DNA of 64,000 bases, from contig CM062804.1 of the NCBI GenBank assembly GCA_031772625.1, forward strand, positions 276,737,174 through 276,801,173, read 5' to 3'. Below the pieces are notes generated by a model, which saw nothing but the letters and a program-made list of their open reading frames with translations, made no database searches and was not told where the DNA came from. Origin of the DNA: Pinus tabuliformis. Lineage: Eukaryota > Streptophyta > Pinopsida > Pinales > Pinaceae. Below, one piece after another: positions 12,775 through 25,378 of this stretch. The position numbers and the translations under genes are program-made. How positions within the stretch are numbered: the stretch's first letter is position 1; the number at the start of each line of letters is the position of its first letter.

Positions 12775-13905
12775 TTATATAAAAAATATTTCGAGGAATA
12801 TTCCATGGAATATCCCCAAAATATTAGTGGGAATATGCTGTTTGGAGGACCAATCGGGAGCTGACACGTGGCCTGCCCGGAGGCTGCCATGTGGCCCCAA
12901 GTGTACAAAGTTTATTGTGGTAAAATTTTGGTGCACTTCGCAGGATTCGACACTAGGTCGGGTGGCTGCCAGCCCACAGGCCCGACCGGCCCGCCTAACA
13001 TCGATTCTTAACAATAATAGGGCTCATATGATATTTGAAGTTTAGTTAAAGTTTGTTTGGGGTGGAAAAGAGGCCAGCCCCTAACCGTATGACCTGGGCA
13101 CGAAAACCACACCCTAAACCCGTCAGAGACGGTTAAACCCGACAGTTACACATGCATGAAGACCCCACCAATAGTTATGGTCCATTTGGCGGTCAATTAG
13201 GCGGAGTCTGCCAATTTAGGCATAGTTTCCAAAAATAATGGAGCTAACTGCAGTCCAACCAAATTTAGTAGAGTTTTTTTATGCCAAACTGGACTAAACT
13301 TCTGGAGGTCATAACTTTGGCTAGGGAGATCCTTTTTGGACGATTTTTTTTTTTTTTGGTGTTCCGGTCATTCCAGAGCCAATGGTATAGGTTTCAAAGC
13401 CAACAGAGCTCATATTCAGGTGTTTTTTCAGTGAAGAAGCTTGGAGAGCCATCAGGGCCTAGGGAGTGTTGGAGCTGTATTGGGCTATGGTTAGCCATTG
13501 GAGGTGAAACAAAAGTCATTCTTGACTATTTTCTGTGTTCTGAACTCATTTTCACAGCTTATTTTTCCTGTTTAGGCTTTCTTATCACTGTATAACCATT
13601 TTTAGCATCTAATAAGAGCAAGGACATGCCCATTTGGGGCCCTTGGACCCAGTAGATGTACCCCGGGATGGGTGAACTACCTTATCAGTTGTTGTGTTAT
13701 ATTATGTGAATTTATCTTGTTGTCTTTTTCAGATTTTATATGCTAAACAGTAAAATGAAATAATCCTCCTTCACACTTAAGACTCGGAAATTGACCAAAA
13801 ACACTTTGTTTCAATTGCAAGACATTAGTAACAATTTGCACAAATAATTTAAGGGAAATGAATACCTTGAACAGCAAAAACAAGTAGTTTCATTTTTGGA
13901 TCAGT
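12557..13905 (+). repeat. 5' LTR of Gypsy-B
   Basis: Starts TGATCAAGGGATCATGTCC and matches 16413 onward through gtagtttcatttt near 13895. It contains an A-run followed by a TA microsatellite (about 12747-12777) that is not expanded in the 3' LTR. Confidence 0.85.
12747..12777. repeat. Poly(A)/TA microsatellite inside the Gypsy-B 5' LTR
   Basis: A run of A followed by about ten TA repeats. The matching position in the 3' LTR (about 16600-16625) has only A-rich sequence, so the array expanded after insertion. Confidence 0.8.
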
Positions 13906-13921
13906 TGGTATCAGAGCTCAG
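13906..13921 (+). other. Primer binding site of Gypsy-B
   Basis: TGGTATCAGAGCTCAG lies directly after the 5' LTR and is complementary to the initiator tRNA-Met 3' end as used by many plant LTR elements. Confidence 0.85.
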
Positions 13922-13952
13922 TTTTGAGTATTAGTTTTGTGCAAATATATTT

Positions 13953-16045
13953 TTGACTGTTTTGCAAGTTTTAATGCTTACCAGGCTTAAGCTTCAAAGA
14001 GGGAAAGGACAATTGGTTAGATCACAAGATAATCCTCAACCAAGGAGGGCCAGGGTGCCATTATCTCCACCTTCTGATTCACCCTCAATAGCCTTAGAAG
14101 AAGCTTCAAGTATGTCTGAAAGGGGAGGAGAAGTTCCTGAAGACATGGTCCAAGAGAAGAAGAACGGGTATTCAAAAAATATTTTTTGGACATGACTGAG
14201 ATGATAAGAATATTATACCAGGAAAGGAATGATATGTTGGTTGGAGAAGGGTCTAAACATCAGAAAGAAGGAGAGAGCTCTTCAGGAGGAAGGAAAGGTG
14301 ATGATAATTCAAAGAAAGGACATGGAGGGAATGGCGATCCACCATCTCCATCATCATCCTCTTCCTCTACATCGTCATCCTCTACTTCGATAAATCAACC
14401 TCATAAGCCTAAATATTCTGGGGAAAGTCCATTTTTAAAGCTAGAAGTTAAATTTGAATTACCCATGTTTAACGGTGAAGTCAATGCAGAGAAACTTGAC
14501 AACTGGATAAGACAGTTGGAAGTTTATTTAAGGATTCAGAAAATGCATGATGACGACACCAAGACTCAGTTAGCCTCTTTAAGAATGGAAGGAGCAGCAT
14601 TGGTATGGTGGGAAGCCAAGACTAAGGATGAAATTAGAAAACATGGTAAGCTTACTTTATCATGGGCTGAATTTATTTCCATAATTAAGAAGCAATTTTA
14701 TCCTCTTGCTCATTTGCAAAAGGCTATAATGAATTGGCAAAGTTTTAGACAACTAAAGGGACAAAATGTTCAATACTACACCCAAGAGTTTAGGAGAAGA
14801 GCACTCTTATTAGGGGTAGACTTACAAAGTCAAGACACTTTACTAAAATATATTGGTGGTTTGCACAGCTACCTTAAACATACTATCCTTATGTTCAATC
14901 CTACTAGTCTAGATGAAGTTTGTGTACAAGCTACACATTTAGAGACTAGAGGGAAAAACACTTGTGATGGAAATGAGGGTAGTGATTTTAAAGGCAAAGG
15001 ATGAAAAAGGATTGCAAACTCTAGAAAGGAAAAAGGGAAATTATTTTGCAAGAACTGTTCAAAAACAAGCCACGATGAAGACCACTATTGGAAGCTTCAT
15101 CCGGAGCTGAAGCCAGAGAAATATAAAACCAAAGACAAAACCAAAGAAAAGGAAAAAAATATAGCAACAGTTGAACAAGACTTAGGGTCCAAATCAAGTG
15201 ATGAGACAAAAAGTATCGCCATGGTATTAAACAACATAAAGGGGAAAGAGGTTATACAAGAAACAAATCCCAGTTCTAACACATTAAACTGTCACAAAGA
15301 AACTCAAAATGAAAAGAGGAGGATAGAGCTATTTCATGTGAGGATAATCTCAAACCACACAAAGATAGACACACTTTTTGATAGTGGGTCTCAAGCTAAT
15401 CTCATCTCAGAAGACTTGGTCAAACAGTTGAAACTTGAGACAATTCCACATCCAAAGCCTTATCCACTTGGGTGGATATGCAAGGATGCAAACTTACAAG
15501 TCTCAAAGAAGTGCATCTTGCGCTTCGCCATAACAGCTCATTATGTTGATTGGGTTGAACTAGATGTAGTACCGCTTGACATTACAGGTGTTGTGTTGGG
15601 TAGTCCATATTTATTTGACAGAAAGGAAATCTTCCATCGCCATGAGAATAAGTATCACTTGTTCAAGGATGGAAAAGAGTACATTGTGAGAGCACATAAG
15701 AAGAAGCTAGAATCTTCTTTTGTCCACACAGGGCAATTCAAAAGGCTAGTTAATGCAAGTCAAAATCTGACTTTGTTGATGGTTAAACAACAAGATTTTG
15801 TACAATTTCCTTTTCATATTATCGCTGATATAAATGATGATATGTTTCAGTTTCATAACAGTTCGTCTTTGAAAGAAGATGACAAAAGGTTGCACAAGAT
15901 ACCTTTGGTGTCGATCGATGTAGAGAACGAAGTGTCGGTGCAAAGTGGTGCAATATTCCATGAGAAGGAAAAGCATGCAAGCAAAGAGGGCACACAGTTT
16001 AGCATGGGTCAATGTTGGTTTCAGAATGGCAGATTGGTATGGTGA
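13953..16045 (+). pseudogene. Gypsy-B Gag-protease polyprotein, one frameshift and one in-frame TGA
   Basis: The N-terminal piece (13953-14195) is one frame off; the shift falls in A/T runs near 14175. From 14186 to 16045 one frame is open except for TGA at 15002-15004. A Ser-rich linker (about 14340-14390) precedes a retrotransposon Gag core (14450-14950: LSWAEFISIIKKQFYP, QYYTQEFRRRALLLG). A zinc knuckle at 15048-15095 starts CKNCSKTSH, but its last Cys is a Tyr. An aspartic protease has catalytic DSGS at 15380-15391 (LFDSGSQANLI) and the later hydrophobic GVVLGSPYL. The TGA sits at the Gag/zinc-knuckle junction. It could be a simple CGA mutation; the position also resembles a readthrough site, which I consider less likely. 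Confidence 0.83.
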
Positions 16046-16412
16046 GAAAACTTGGTCGGGATTCGGCACAAGTACAGGGCTCATTCAGCAAAAATTCACC
16101 ATGTGAACAGTTGGCTAGGTGAACTTTATTCTAAGTCTTCTTTGAAGTTTGACCAATGTAGAAACAGTATGCTTTCTGCAAAATATATCTGTTGTTCTGC
16201 AAATTTCAAGAATTTATATCATGACTCAGTCAATTTTAGCAACAGTCAGTCAGTGAACTCAAGGGAAAATTTATCTTTTTATAAGCTCAATTTGATGAAG
16301 TCGGGAAGATTTCAGTTATTCAAGGTTGGAAGAGTGGAGAATCAGTCTCCTCATCTCCATTTTTGGTAAACAGAGAGCTTTTGGGGTCCAAAAGCTTCCC
16401 ATTTGGGAGGTG
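16046..16412 (+). other. Gypsy-B internal tail before the 3' LTR
   Basis: A 105-codon ORF (16052-16369) without recognised domain overlaps this stretch. It ends with catttgggaggtg, a plausible polypurine tract just before TGATCAAG of the 3' LTR. Confidence 0.5.
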
Positions 16413-17750
16413 TGATCAAGTGATCATGTCCTCAATGAAAAAAATGCTCAAATTTTGAATTGCTCGGAATTGGTTGAAACCATAACAACCAGATAGGCCT
16501 CATCGAAATGATCCTGTAGCCATGAACGACACTCAAATCTGACACTGTATGGAGGTGTTATCACATTTTGAAAATGCCCAATAAACTGTAAATTTTGAAT
16601 TTAAAAAAAATAATTTAAAAAAGAATATTCTGAGGAATATTCCCCAAAATATTCGTGGGAATATGCTATTTGGAGGACCAATCGGGAGCTAACACATGGC
16701 CTACCCGGAGGCTGCCACATGGCCCCAAGTCTACAAAGTTTATTGTGGTAAACGTTTGGTGCACTTTGCAAGATTCGACCCGATCTTGGGTGGCCGCCAG
16801 CCCACAGGCCCGACCGGCCCACCTAACGTTTGTTCTTAACAACCATAGGGCTCATATAATATTTGAAGTTTAGTTAAATTTTGGTTGGGGCGGAAAAGGG
16901 GCCAGCCCCTAACCATATGTCTTGGGCGTGAAAACCACACCCTAAACGCGGCGGAGACGATTAAACCTGACAATTACGTTCACGTGGTCACATGCGCAAA
17001 GACCCCGCCAACAGTTATGGTCCATTTGGTGGTCAGTTAGGCAGAGTCTGCCAACTTAGGCGCAGTTGCCAAAAATAGCGGAGCTAACTGCAGTCCAGCC
17101 AAATTTAGTGGAGTTTTTTTAGGCCAAACTGGACTAAACTTCTGGAGGTCATAACTTTGGCTAGGGAGATCCTTTTTGGACGATTTTTTTTTTTTGATTT
17201 TGGGTATTTTGAGCATTCCAGAGCCAATGGTATAGGTTTTAGAGCCAACAGAGCTCATCTTCAGGTGTTTTTTCAGCGAAGAAGCTTGGAGAGCCATCAG
17301 GGCCTAGGGAGTGTTGGAGCTGTATTGGGCTATGGTTAGCCATTGGAGGTGAAACAAAAGTCATTCTTGACTGTTTTCTGTGTTTTGAACTCATTTTCAC
17401 AGCTTATTTTTCCTGTTTAGGCTTTCTTATCACTGTATAACCATTTTGAGCATCTAATAAGAGCAAGGACATGCCCATTTGGGGGCCTTGGACCCAGCAG
17501 ATGTAGCCAAGGATGGGTGAACTGCCTTATCAGCTGTTGTGTTATATTATGTGAATTTATCTTACTGTGTTTTTCATATTTGATGTGCTAAACAGTAAAA
17601 TAAAATAATCCTCCTTCACACATAAGACTTAGAAATTGATTAAAAACACTTTGTTTCAATTGTAAGACATTAGTAATAGCTTGCACATATAATTTAATGG
17701 AAATGAATACCTTGAACAGCAAAAACAAGTAGTTTCATTTTCATATCACT
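16413..17750 (+). repeat. 3' LTR of Gypsy-B
   Basis: Matches the 5' LTR over its whole length (TGATCAAGTGATCATGTCC to tagtttcatttt). It is followed by ctctt at 17751-17755, the right target-site copy. Confidence 0.85.
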
Positions 17751-17845
17751 CTCTTTCCTATAGGTACCTTAATGTGTGCAAATTTATGCTTCTTGTAATG
17801 ATGAACATGCCCGAAGACACTATGCAACAAATAAAGAATGAATAA

Positions 17846-20406
17846 ATGCACGTTAACTCGATCTTTATCATGCTAAAAAATGTGTCAAAGATTACCAAAA
17901 AAATAAATATCAAAAGAAAAACCAACATTCATCATTCAAAATATATGATGCAAATTCACATTTTCCATCAAACCTCTACATATTTAACACTTCCCACCCC
18001 AAAAGAAATCCTCTTTCACAATTTTCAGACTCTCAATCTCTTGAGAAAACCACTCAAACAAATACATCCATAACTCTTTTCCCCACCCCCTCCATTGCAC
18101 ATGCTCTCAATAATGTTCACACTAATGATGCACATCATGAATTCCATGCAAATATTGATAAACTTGCACCTCAATGTCCATGCTCCATTTGTCTTGAATC
18201 ATATCCTAGAATACATATCTACAATTCGAACCAAATGTACTGCTGCTCTAGATGCATGTTTGAAACAAAAGTTCATCGCTTCTCATTATCAAACAACATG
18301 GACCTTGGTCCTCAACCATCCATCCTTGCTTCTATTTCACAAACAGAATAAATGCTCAATTTTAGGGTTAGCCTTGTACTCAAAGTAAAACACACATGTG
18401 GTGGCCAATATAAATACACTGGCCACACAATTTGTTTTCCATAATATATTATAAAAATCACAAATGATGTTTCCCCAACGTGTTGAAGACTTGGACATTC
18501 TAATTGTTACATGTCATATATAGTAATGAACATCATGCTTATGATTGTGTTTTCTGTAGACATCGTGTGCTCACTGCATTAGAATAAAAATTAGCAAACG
18601 ACCAATACTATAAGAATGATTGCATTGATAACAACACACTAGCATCCTTACCAAAATTCCCCACCGATGTCTCCTCCTCCCTTCACCATTCCAATACCAC
18701 AGGTCTAGTTTCCCATCTATCACCTAAAACACCACTTGACCCCACTAAAGATTCCATGAACCCATACCCACACCACACATCATCATTTATAACCACTATT
18801 TCGAATACAAATATAGAAATCCAAGAAATACGACAATATATACATGCCTGAAACCACCATTATGATACTACAATTGAATGACCATCAATTGGTGTATTCC
18901 TAATCAGTGAATACAATATAGAAGGTCTCCTCTTTATGGATTTCCCCACCATTTTCCCCACAGGACCTCCAAGGCCAAATTAGCCAAGAATGAAAGTAGT
19001 GCAATTACATGAATACACACTTTATCTCATATGTTACCACAATAACAGCTTTGGGAAGCACCCATGATTTCATTACTACATATACAATCTCATGAGGCAA
19101 CATCAGAGTCAAGCAACAACCTCTATTTTTGTAAAAAATAACATCGCAGATAACTTTCCAACATCTATCCACGATCTGAACATCTGATTAAAACAATTTC
19201 TAGACAAGAAATTGGAAAAACAAGTCACGTGATTCGGTTGCTCTTTATGTGGTACAAGATATTTTTGGCACAAAGCTAAAAATGAACTAATAGACATGAT
19301 ATCTCAGCTTAGTTTCCCAACATTTTTCTTCACATGAAGTGCAGGTGATATAAAATGGCATGATCTTCATGTAGTCATGCGAGGATGTCAACGTCCTGAT
19401 GTTGCAAAACAACAAAAATGAAGAAATGATAACAATATCTATAACCCCCATTTAACATCACTATATATGCACCATAAATTCACAACATTTTGTGAAGTTA
19501 TCTTAGAGAAACACTTGCATAAAAAAGACTATTGGTACAAGTACACACTCTATCACATTACTTTCGTAATTCTCTAAACATCAAACCTCATCTAATGAAA
19601 AATTGTCTAACAAAAATGCATACTTCACAGGTATGAATGGTAGCATAGAGGATCCACACACATCCATGGTTTCCTTTTGATAGAAAATGCACCTGATATG
19701 GAAATCCTCAACTGGGATGACACAGAAGCAGTTGATAATGCTAAGCAATTCTTCGACAAATACATATCAACTTGGAACCCTCGCCTTTCTACACTTTCAA
19801 ACCAACCCATTATTCAAGAAAAAATTAGAAGAACCTTGCCTATTTTCCGTGCCACATATTTTCAGAACCAATCCTTTTAATGATTATGAACAACTCATCA
19901 TTTGCATTGGACAACACACAAAATGCAACGAAAGCACATGCATAACAAAGAAAGGCTCCTCATTCAAATGTCACTATAAAGAACTTGGTAATTACATCCA
20001 AAATCATCCTTATTCATTGAATCCAATGGCCAAAATACATACACCCCTGCTCGCAACGATGATCAACTCAATACCCATAAACCTGCCATCCTATCTATTT
20101 GGCATGCAAATGTTGACTTCAAACAAGTACTCTCAATCCATGTCGTACAGAAATATATTGCAAAATATGCATCAAAATAAGAAAAAAAAATTAAAGCTTC
20201 GACCACATGCTATGTAGAATTGTCCTCGCTTCAAATAATGCTGACCCAACAACATCTTCATTTTGAAAATTCCTTGAAGAAGCCCTTTTTGATTGTGACA
20301 TTAGAGCACAAGAAACTTGCCATATGCTACAAAAATTACCATTGACATTGTGTAGTCGATCCTTCTTTTCTTTAAATGTAAGCCAAAAAATTTATATTCA
20401 TCTTCC
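17846..20406 (+). pseudogene. Helitron RepHel, Rep half (zinc finger, HUH endonuclease), broken
   Basis: A Cys/His cluster near 18175-18275 (CSICLESYP, CCSRCMFE) is the N-terminal zinc finger. It is followed by FSLSNNMDLGPQP and a region matching plant Helitron Rep leaders up to about 18620. The catalytic part is at 19290-20180. The sequence FPTFFFT then SAGDIKWHDLH is Rep motif 1. GSTHIHGFLLIENAP has the HUH histidines at 19659-19667. VVQKYIAKYASK carries the two catalytic tyrosines at 20154-20156 and 20166-20168, in the same frame as the HUH. Rep nicks and joins single strands during rolling-circle transposition. Many stops and at least two frameshifts lie between the motifs. The frame runs into the Gypsy-C insertion at 20407 and resumes at 43883. 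Confidence 0.85.
20402..20406. other. Target-site duplication of Gypsy-C, left copy (cttcc)
   Basis: cttcc at 20402-20406 is repeated at 43883-43887. Joining the flanks restores continuity of the Helitron Rep frame (IYIHLP then QNNTTSS). Confidence 0.8.
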
Positions 20407-21322
20407 TATTGAAGCCTCGAAAATCCTTGCTTCAACATGGGGGAAAACCACCCGATCCGGACCTTGGTTGGTAGCTCCTTTTCCGTTTGGAGTAGTGGCT
20501 CCGACTGGGGATAATGGGACCAGTTTCCCAATCTATTCTATGGTTGTGCTAATGGGGTGATATGTGATATTTTGGAGTAATGTTTAAGCTAAAAGTAATC
20601 TAATCTTAATCTAATAAACACATGCATTTTATCCTAAATTAAACACTTTCTAATTATAACTATACCCTGGAGTAAATTGATTTATGCGATCTACAATAAT
20701 GTCTAAAAGCAATTGGTAATAAAAATAATTCAATTTCAATGAGAAATGAAATCGTTTAACAATAATCATTTTGTATAAAAAGTTAGCTGAAATGATTGTG
20801 AAAGATATATCGCATAAGAAATTATTCATGTATTTAGCATAAAATATAGGCCATCATCATATAGAAGTGCAATAATTCTAACCAAGATTGAAACTTTCAT
20901 ACATAAACAACTTGAAGAGAAATTATTTCTTGATACATAAGTAAAAAGAATTACGAGATAAAAGTACAATTTATAATACGTCCTACTCATGTGCTTCAAC
21001 AATATTGATCTAATTTCAATCCATTCAACACCATGTAAGAGTAAAAAAGTGCAATTTCAGTAGAAGATGCTAGATCAGATAAAAATAAATCATGTTCCAT
21101 TAATTTCACCAGAACTTCCTCAAAGGGACAGAAGTGCATGTTTTGAAGGTTGTTTTTGATAAAATTTCTAGACCTCTCTCTAAATGCATGAGAGGGGTTT
21201 AAATACTAAACTATAAAACTAAAAATAGATTATTAAAAAAATAGTTGAAGAGGTTTAAATGACCTTCCTCAAATTATGCAAAATAAAAACAAAAATAGAA
21301 ATTAGCATGGTGACTAATTGTT

Positions 21323-24300
21323 CTACATTTGATCCTTTAGATCGTAAATGTCTGCCATGGGTTTGAGTTGTGTTGGTTGGCTGATTTCAGCTTTCAACTG
21401 CCCAGTGAACATGATGTCGGTCTGTTCTGGCACTGTTTTCTCTGTAGAAGTGGTTAGGCATCATAGGGTCATCCACTGGCTATGAAGCTTCACCAAATGT
21501 CGCCAATATGCCTCCTAGTTTAACCTGGTCGTTTGCCTAATTGCTTTTGCTTTTTCTTCTATTGCCTATCTCCACTATAGCTCAAGCTGTTTTACATTAG
21601 GAAGAAAACCCGGAATGGATTCTGCCACAAGGTTGGCATTATGTAAATTTTCATTAATATTTTCGATAACATTGTTTGCTACTGCCGTCGTGTCTACTGT
21701 TGCCTTTTCTACCTCTCTAAGCCGAGAATCCCAATTTGCAAATAATATTTCTTTATGCGACTCCTCCAATTTAGGCAAGTCAGCTTTTCTCCCATCTTCT
21801 AAATTCTGCCAGGTGATGAAGTCAGAGACCTTTTCCAAGATTTCATCATATTCAAGTCTCATTTCCACGACTTGACTTATCAATTTGTCACTTGTTTCGC
21901 AATAAGATTCCATTGCGAAATCTTCTTGCATAATAGTTCCTTTTGGTGCATCAACTGGGAGTTAAGACCAAGCGCTTCAGTAATAAACTGATCAATTTTT
22001 GGATCATCTTTATGTAGATCAGTTACTCCTTGTATTTCCGCTTCCCTCTCTGTTAAGTTTTTTTGATGTTTTATTTGCATCTGCTTGAACTCTTGTTGTA
22101 GCTTAGCTAACTGTATCTCTGCCTGCTGGTCAGATTTTGCTTGTTGTAATTGTTGTTCAAGCGACAAAATTTTATCTTCTTTTTCTTTAAGCAACATTTT
22201 CACCTCTGTTGCTTTGTCGATGGTTGTTGTAGCATAGGCACCCACAAATTGTGATAGTCTAGTAAGGTTGGCAAATGGGTCGATGGATGAGTCTTTCCAG
22301 AGAACATCCATTGGTTCATTATCAGGGATAGTAACAACTGTAGAATCCAACTTCCTTTTCTTCCTTTGTCTTTTAACAACGACCTTGTGTTGTGGGCTAT
22401 AAAACACATCTAGAGGGGGAATCTCCTCTATTCTCAAAACAATTTCAGAGGTGGGGGTAATAGGGATGTGCTCTACCTCTTGGGTATTTACAGTCTCCTC
22501 TGCTGTAATTTCTTGAGTTGTTTTCTGTTATGGAGTTTGAAACTTTGGCATTTTTTCCTCTGTATTGAGCCTTTTATTAAAGTTGTCTCGTTCTTCCTAT
22601 AAATCAATCACCATGGGTTTTATTGGCTGTGTGGAGGTGGCATGGATTTCAGCTTGTTTTCTAGCTGAAGTTTGATCAGCTGTCTTCTCTGTAGATTGGG
22701 CTGTATCCTTTTTCGACTCCCTACTTATACTTTTCCCATTTTGTGATGACTTCTCTGACTCCCTAGTAGATTTTTGTTGGGATTTTGCTCCATAATAAAT
22801 TTTAGAATTTTCTTTGGAATCACCTTCTATACTTACACTGGGAGTAGGCTCCCTTATTGGTTCAATTAATAATTGGTCCAATGAGACCTTTGTTAGCCTC
22901 CTTTCTCTGTACGAGTAAAAGGTTTCAAGATCTTCATAGTCAAAAAGTACTTGTGCCATATGCTTCACCTCTGTGAAGGTGTTCTTCTGTAAAAATATGT
23001 TGGCGAATACATCTCCCTCATTACAAAATACTTTTATTTTTACCAGGGTGATAAAGTCTTTGACAATGTCGAATGGGTCATATTGCCTTCCAAGGAATTT
23101 AGGTAATTGCAGAGATAACATAATCTCTGCTTCTTTAAATGCATGCCCTAGGTCTTGCAGTGCAAATTCTCCACACTGTAAAGGGAATGTAGGCCAAATG
23201 GCCTTTTGTTCTTCTTTTAATGTTTTGCTCATCCCTCCCTCACTAGTTGTTTGACAGGCTATCTCTCTAGCCATTAATTTGTTCGGAACATAGTATGGGA
23301 GGACATGGGGGGAGGTAATGCTGCCAAATACCTTGATATGTGTAAATGTCTCCTCCCCAAACCATCTGGCCACTAGGAGGATATCTACCTCGACTTCTTG
23401 GGAAAACCTAGGGGCATCTCGGTTATAAAACTGTTTGTGGAGAGGGAGCATAAATCCATGACAAATTTTGAAAAAATGTGGTTGAAAGTTAGATTCCCAC
23501 ATGTCTTTATAGTATATGTGAATGGGAAGTGGATTTTGAATAGTCCACTTCCATCCCATGATAGGAAATTTCGAACCGAAACAAATTGCATCCATTACAT
23601 AGGCACTCATAAAAAATGGAGGGTAAACCCTCGAAGCAACATTTCTTTTCCTTATATACTCCATTATTGTTCTTATTATATTGTCAGACAAAATTTGTGC
23701 CTAATTCATTACAGTTGCGTTAATGGATGCATCTATTAATGGCAACCATTCTGGGGAGAATTTAGTACTATCGGGTTTGCCAAATATTCTACATAGCATG
23801 GCCGCTGCAAAACTATGAGAGGGACAAATAGACATAGTAGTGTACATACCGTTCTTGTATTTCTTGATTTTGCCTTCATTATTTGACTAGGTCTGGTTGC
23901 AGTCTATTGGGTCCTCGTTCTCTTTGGAAAACTTATCGATGAACTACTTGTTGTAGATGACTTATGGCTCTGGTAGGTGGTACATAAGCCGCAGGTTGTC
24001 TGGCGTAAAATATCCCATAACCTCTTGGCCTCTTGTCTTGAATTCTCTATCTAAGATGCCAGCTTCATCAATAATCCATTTAAACATGTCTGTATAAGGG
24101 ATTATCTTCGGGCACGCAGCTATGCAATGCAAAAATGAACATGTTGTCTCAAACATGGAAGCATCTGAGGAATCACATCCTTCAACTGTAACCTTCATTT
24201 CCATAATCCTTGGTTGCTCTTCCTCTAGTATATTATACATGGCCTCCCATGTAGAGGTTCCTCCCTCTCTATTGCATGTAGTATCCATAAACAGAGGAGT

Positions 24301-24345
24301 CATTTCTGACTTCTCAGAGGCAACTGCCTTGCCTTTCTTCACCAT
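21323..24345 (-). pseudogene. LTR-encoded ~1000-codon ORF, left copy
   Basis: The ATG at 24345 (MVKKGKAVASEK) opens a frame that stays in phase to about 21935 with a handful of stops. It then shifts once and ends at TAG 21325-21323. The N-terminal half is a globular, Trp/Phe-rich domain (VMGYFTPDNLRLMYHLPEP, PIMGWKWTIQNPLPIHIYY, VFGSITSPHVLPYYVP). A Ser/Lys/Gln-rich linker with SREKSK-type words follows, then a basic stretch (KRQRKKRKLD, NLS-like). A long heptad-type coiled coil (about 22240-21990) and a helical C-terminal part complete it. I recognise no catalytic motif. The layout resembles the extra ORFs of some plant gypsy elements only in general form. It could be a captured host gene or a retroelement accessory protein. 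The right LTR has a second copy lacking several of these stops, so the ancestor was open. Confidence 0.75.
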
Positions 24346-24479
24346 TGCTCCCAACAATTTGCTCTGTGGATTTTCCCTAAAAGTGAAGAACAATAGCTAT
24401 CGGATACACAAAGATGACAATCAATGTGAAATGAAATAATGTGGATATATTGTAAAGGTGATAAAAGGAGTTTTATTCG

Positions 24480-25312
24480 AACGCATGTAAGAAGATATCA
24501 TATCACATTAAATGGCTTTTCACACATAAATGCAGTTAACTCTTACTAAATGCCCACTAATTCTTCGTTATCCCTTAGCTTTAATGCTCATAAATGTCTG
24601 CATCGTAAATTGGGAAGAAAAATTCTAGGGTGGCGAGCATTTGAATTGCGATAATAGAAATTTTTCGATTTGCGAAGCAATATCATAGATCGCAATATCG
24701 CATTATAACATTTCACTTTTCTTACCCTCTCTTGCATTTCTGCAAGATGCAAGATGAGAGCCGCTCATTTATTTGTCTCAAAACATAGCTACTTGTCAGT
24801 TTTTTCCTATGTAAAGACCTTTTTAATGAGTGGCAGACCTAAACATTTGTTTGCGATGTATTTAAGGAGTGGGTCTAGGTCTTGATCGTGTTTCACAATA
24901 TAGACTGATGGTAAGTTTGTGGTACTTTTTTAAATTCTCGAAATGCGATGCGATAAGGGTTATGATGCCATCACAATTTCACATTTCGCTTGTTTTGAGA
25001 TAACCTTTTAAGGCGGGCTCTTCATAAATAGTGATATGTGATGCGAGACTTGTTTTTTGAAGGGAAAAGATTTAGGACCTATTTATATCAAAAATATGAT
25101 GTATAAAGCATAGGATCCTCTTTTCATCATTTTTTTACTTGATTTGGTGGGTTAGCAAGGTTTTTCATGATGCTCAATCATGCGATATGGGGGAAGGAAA
25201 TAATTTAGTAGTTATTTTGAAAAAAGGGGGTTTGATTGATATCTTTCTTTATGCCAAAAATAAAAGAAATGCTTAAATGCGAAATTTATTTTTGGATGGA
25301 TTTTTGAAGGGT
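24480..25312 (-). promoter_or_regulatory. U3-like upstream region of the LTR ORF with clustered GCGAT/ATCGC words (left copy)
   Basis: Between the LTR start and the ORF lie at least ten GCGAT, TGCGA or ATCGC words, for example gatcgcaatatcgcatt near 24690 and aaatgcgatgcgataagg near 24943. The cluster is retained in the other LTR (43130-43700). Position suggests a promoter. No TATA box was assigned. Confidence 0.45.
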
Positions 25313-25358
25313 CCCCATTTATTAATGTAATATTAACTACTACTATTAATAAATGGGG
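25313..25358. repeat. 46-bp inverted repeat near the Gypsy-C LTR start (left copy)
   Basis: The arms CCCCATTTATTAAT and ATTAATAAATGGGG form a near-perfect hairpin with a short centre of TA/AGT-rich sequence. The same structure is at 43817-43862 in the other LTR. Confidence 0.8.
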
Positions 25359-25378
25359 GGTTTTTGAATAGCACAACA

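Larger units (their letters stand above)
12557..17750 (+). mobile_element. Gypsy-B: gag-protease-only LTR element inserted in the Helitron
   Basis: Two direct repeats of about 1.34 kb (12557-13905 and 16413-17750) flank an internal region with a TGGTATCAGAGC primer site and a single Gag-protease frame. ctctt at 12552-12556 is repeated at 17751-17755. The outer flanks are Helitron sequence. There is no RT, RNase H or integrase between the protease and the 3' LTR, so the element needed enzymes from a partner, as described for TR-GAG-type plant elements. The LTR ends are given to within a few bases because the 3' terminus is not a clean CA. Confidence 0.82.
20407..25378 (-). repeat. 3' LTR of Gypsy-C (about 4972 bp)
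   Basis: Homologous end to end with 32516-32660 plus 39046-43882. On the minus strand it starts at 25378 (TGTTGTGC...) and ends near the block gaagcctc at 20411. The first ~1 kb holds a 46-bp hairpin and many GCGAT/ATCGC words. A ~3-kb reading frame follows, then ~0.9 kb of AT-rich tail. The adjacent internal sequence (25379-25400) is not purine-rich on the minus strand, so the polypurine tract is not obvious. Confidence 0.85.

Noticed and set aside
20324..20560. 78-codon ORF on the plus strand
   Set aside because: It runs across the Helitron/Gypsy-C junction at 20407 and is therefore a chance fusion of Rep remnant and LTR sequence.
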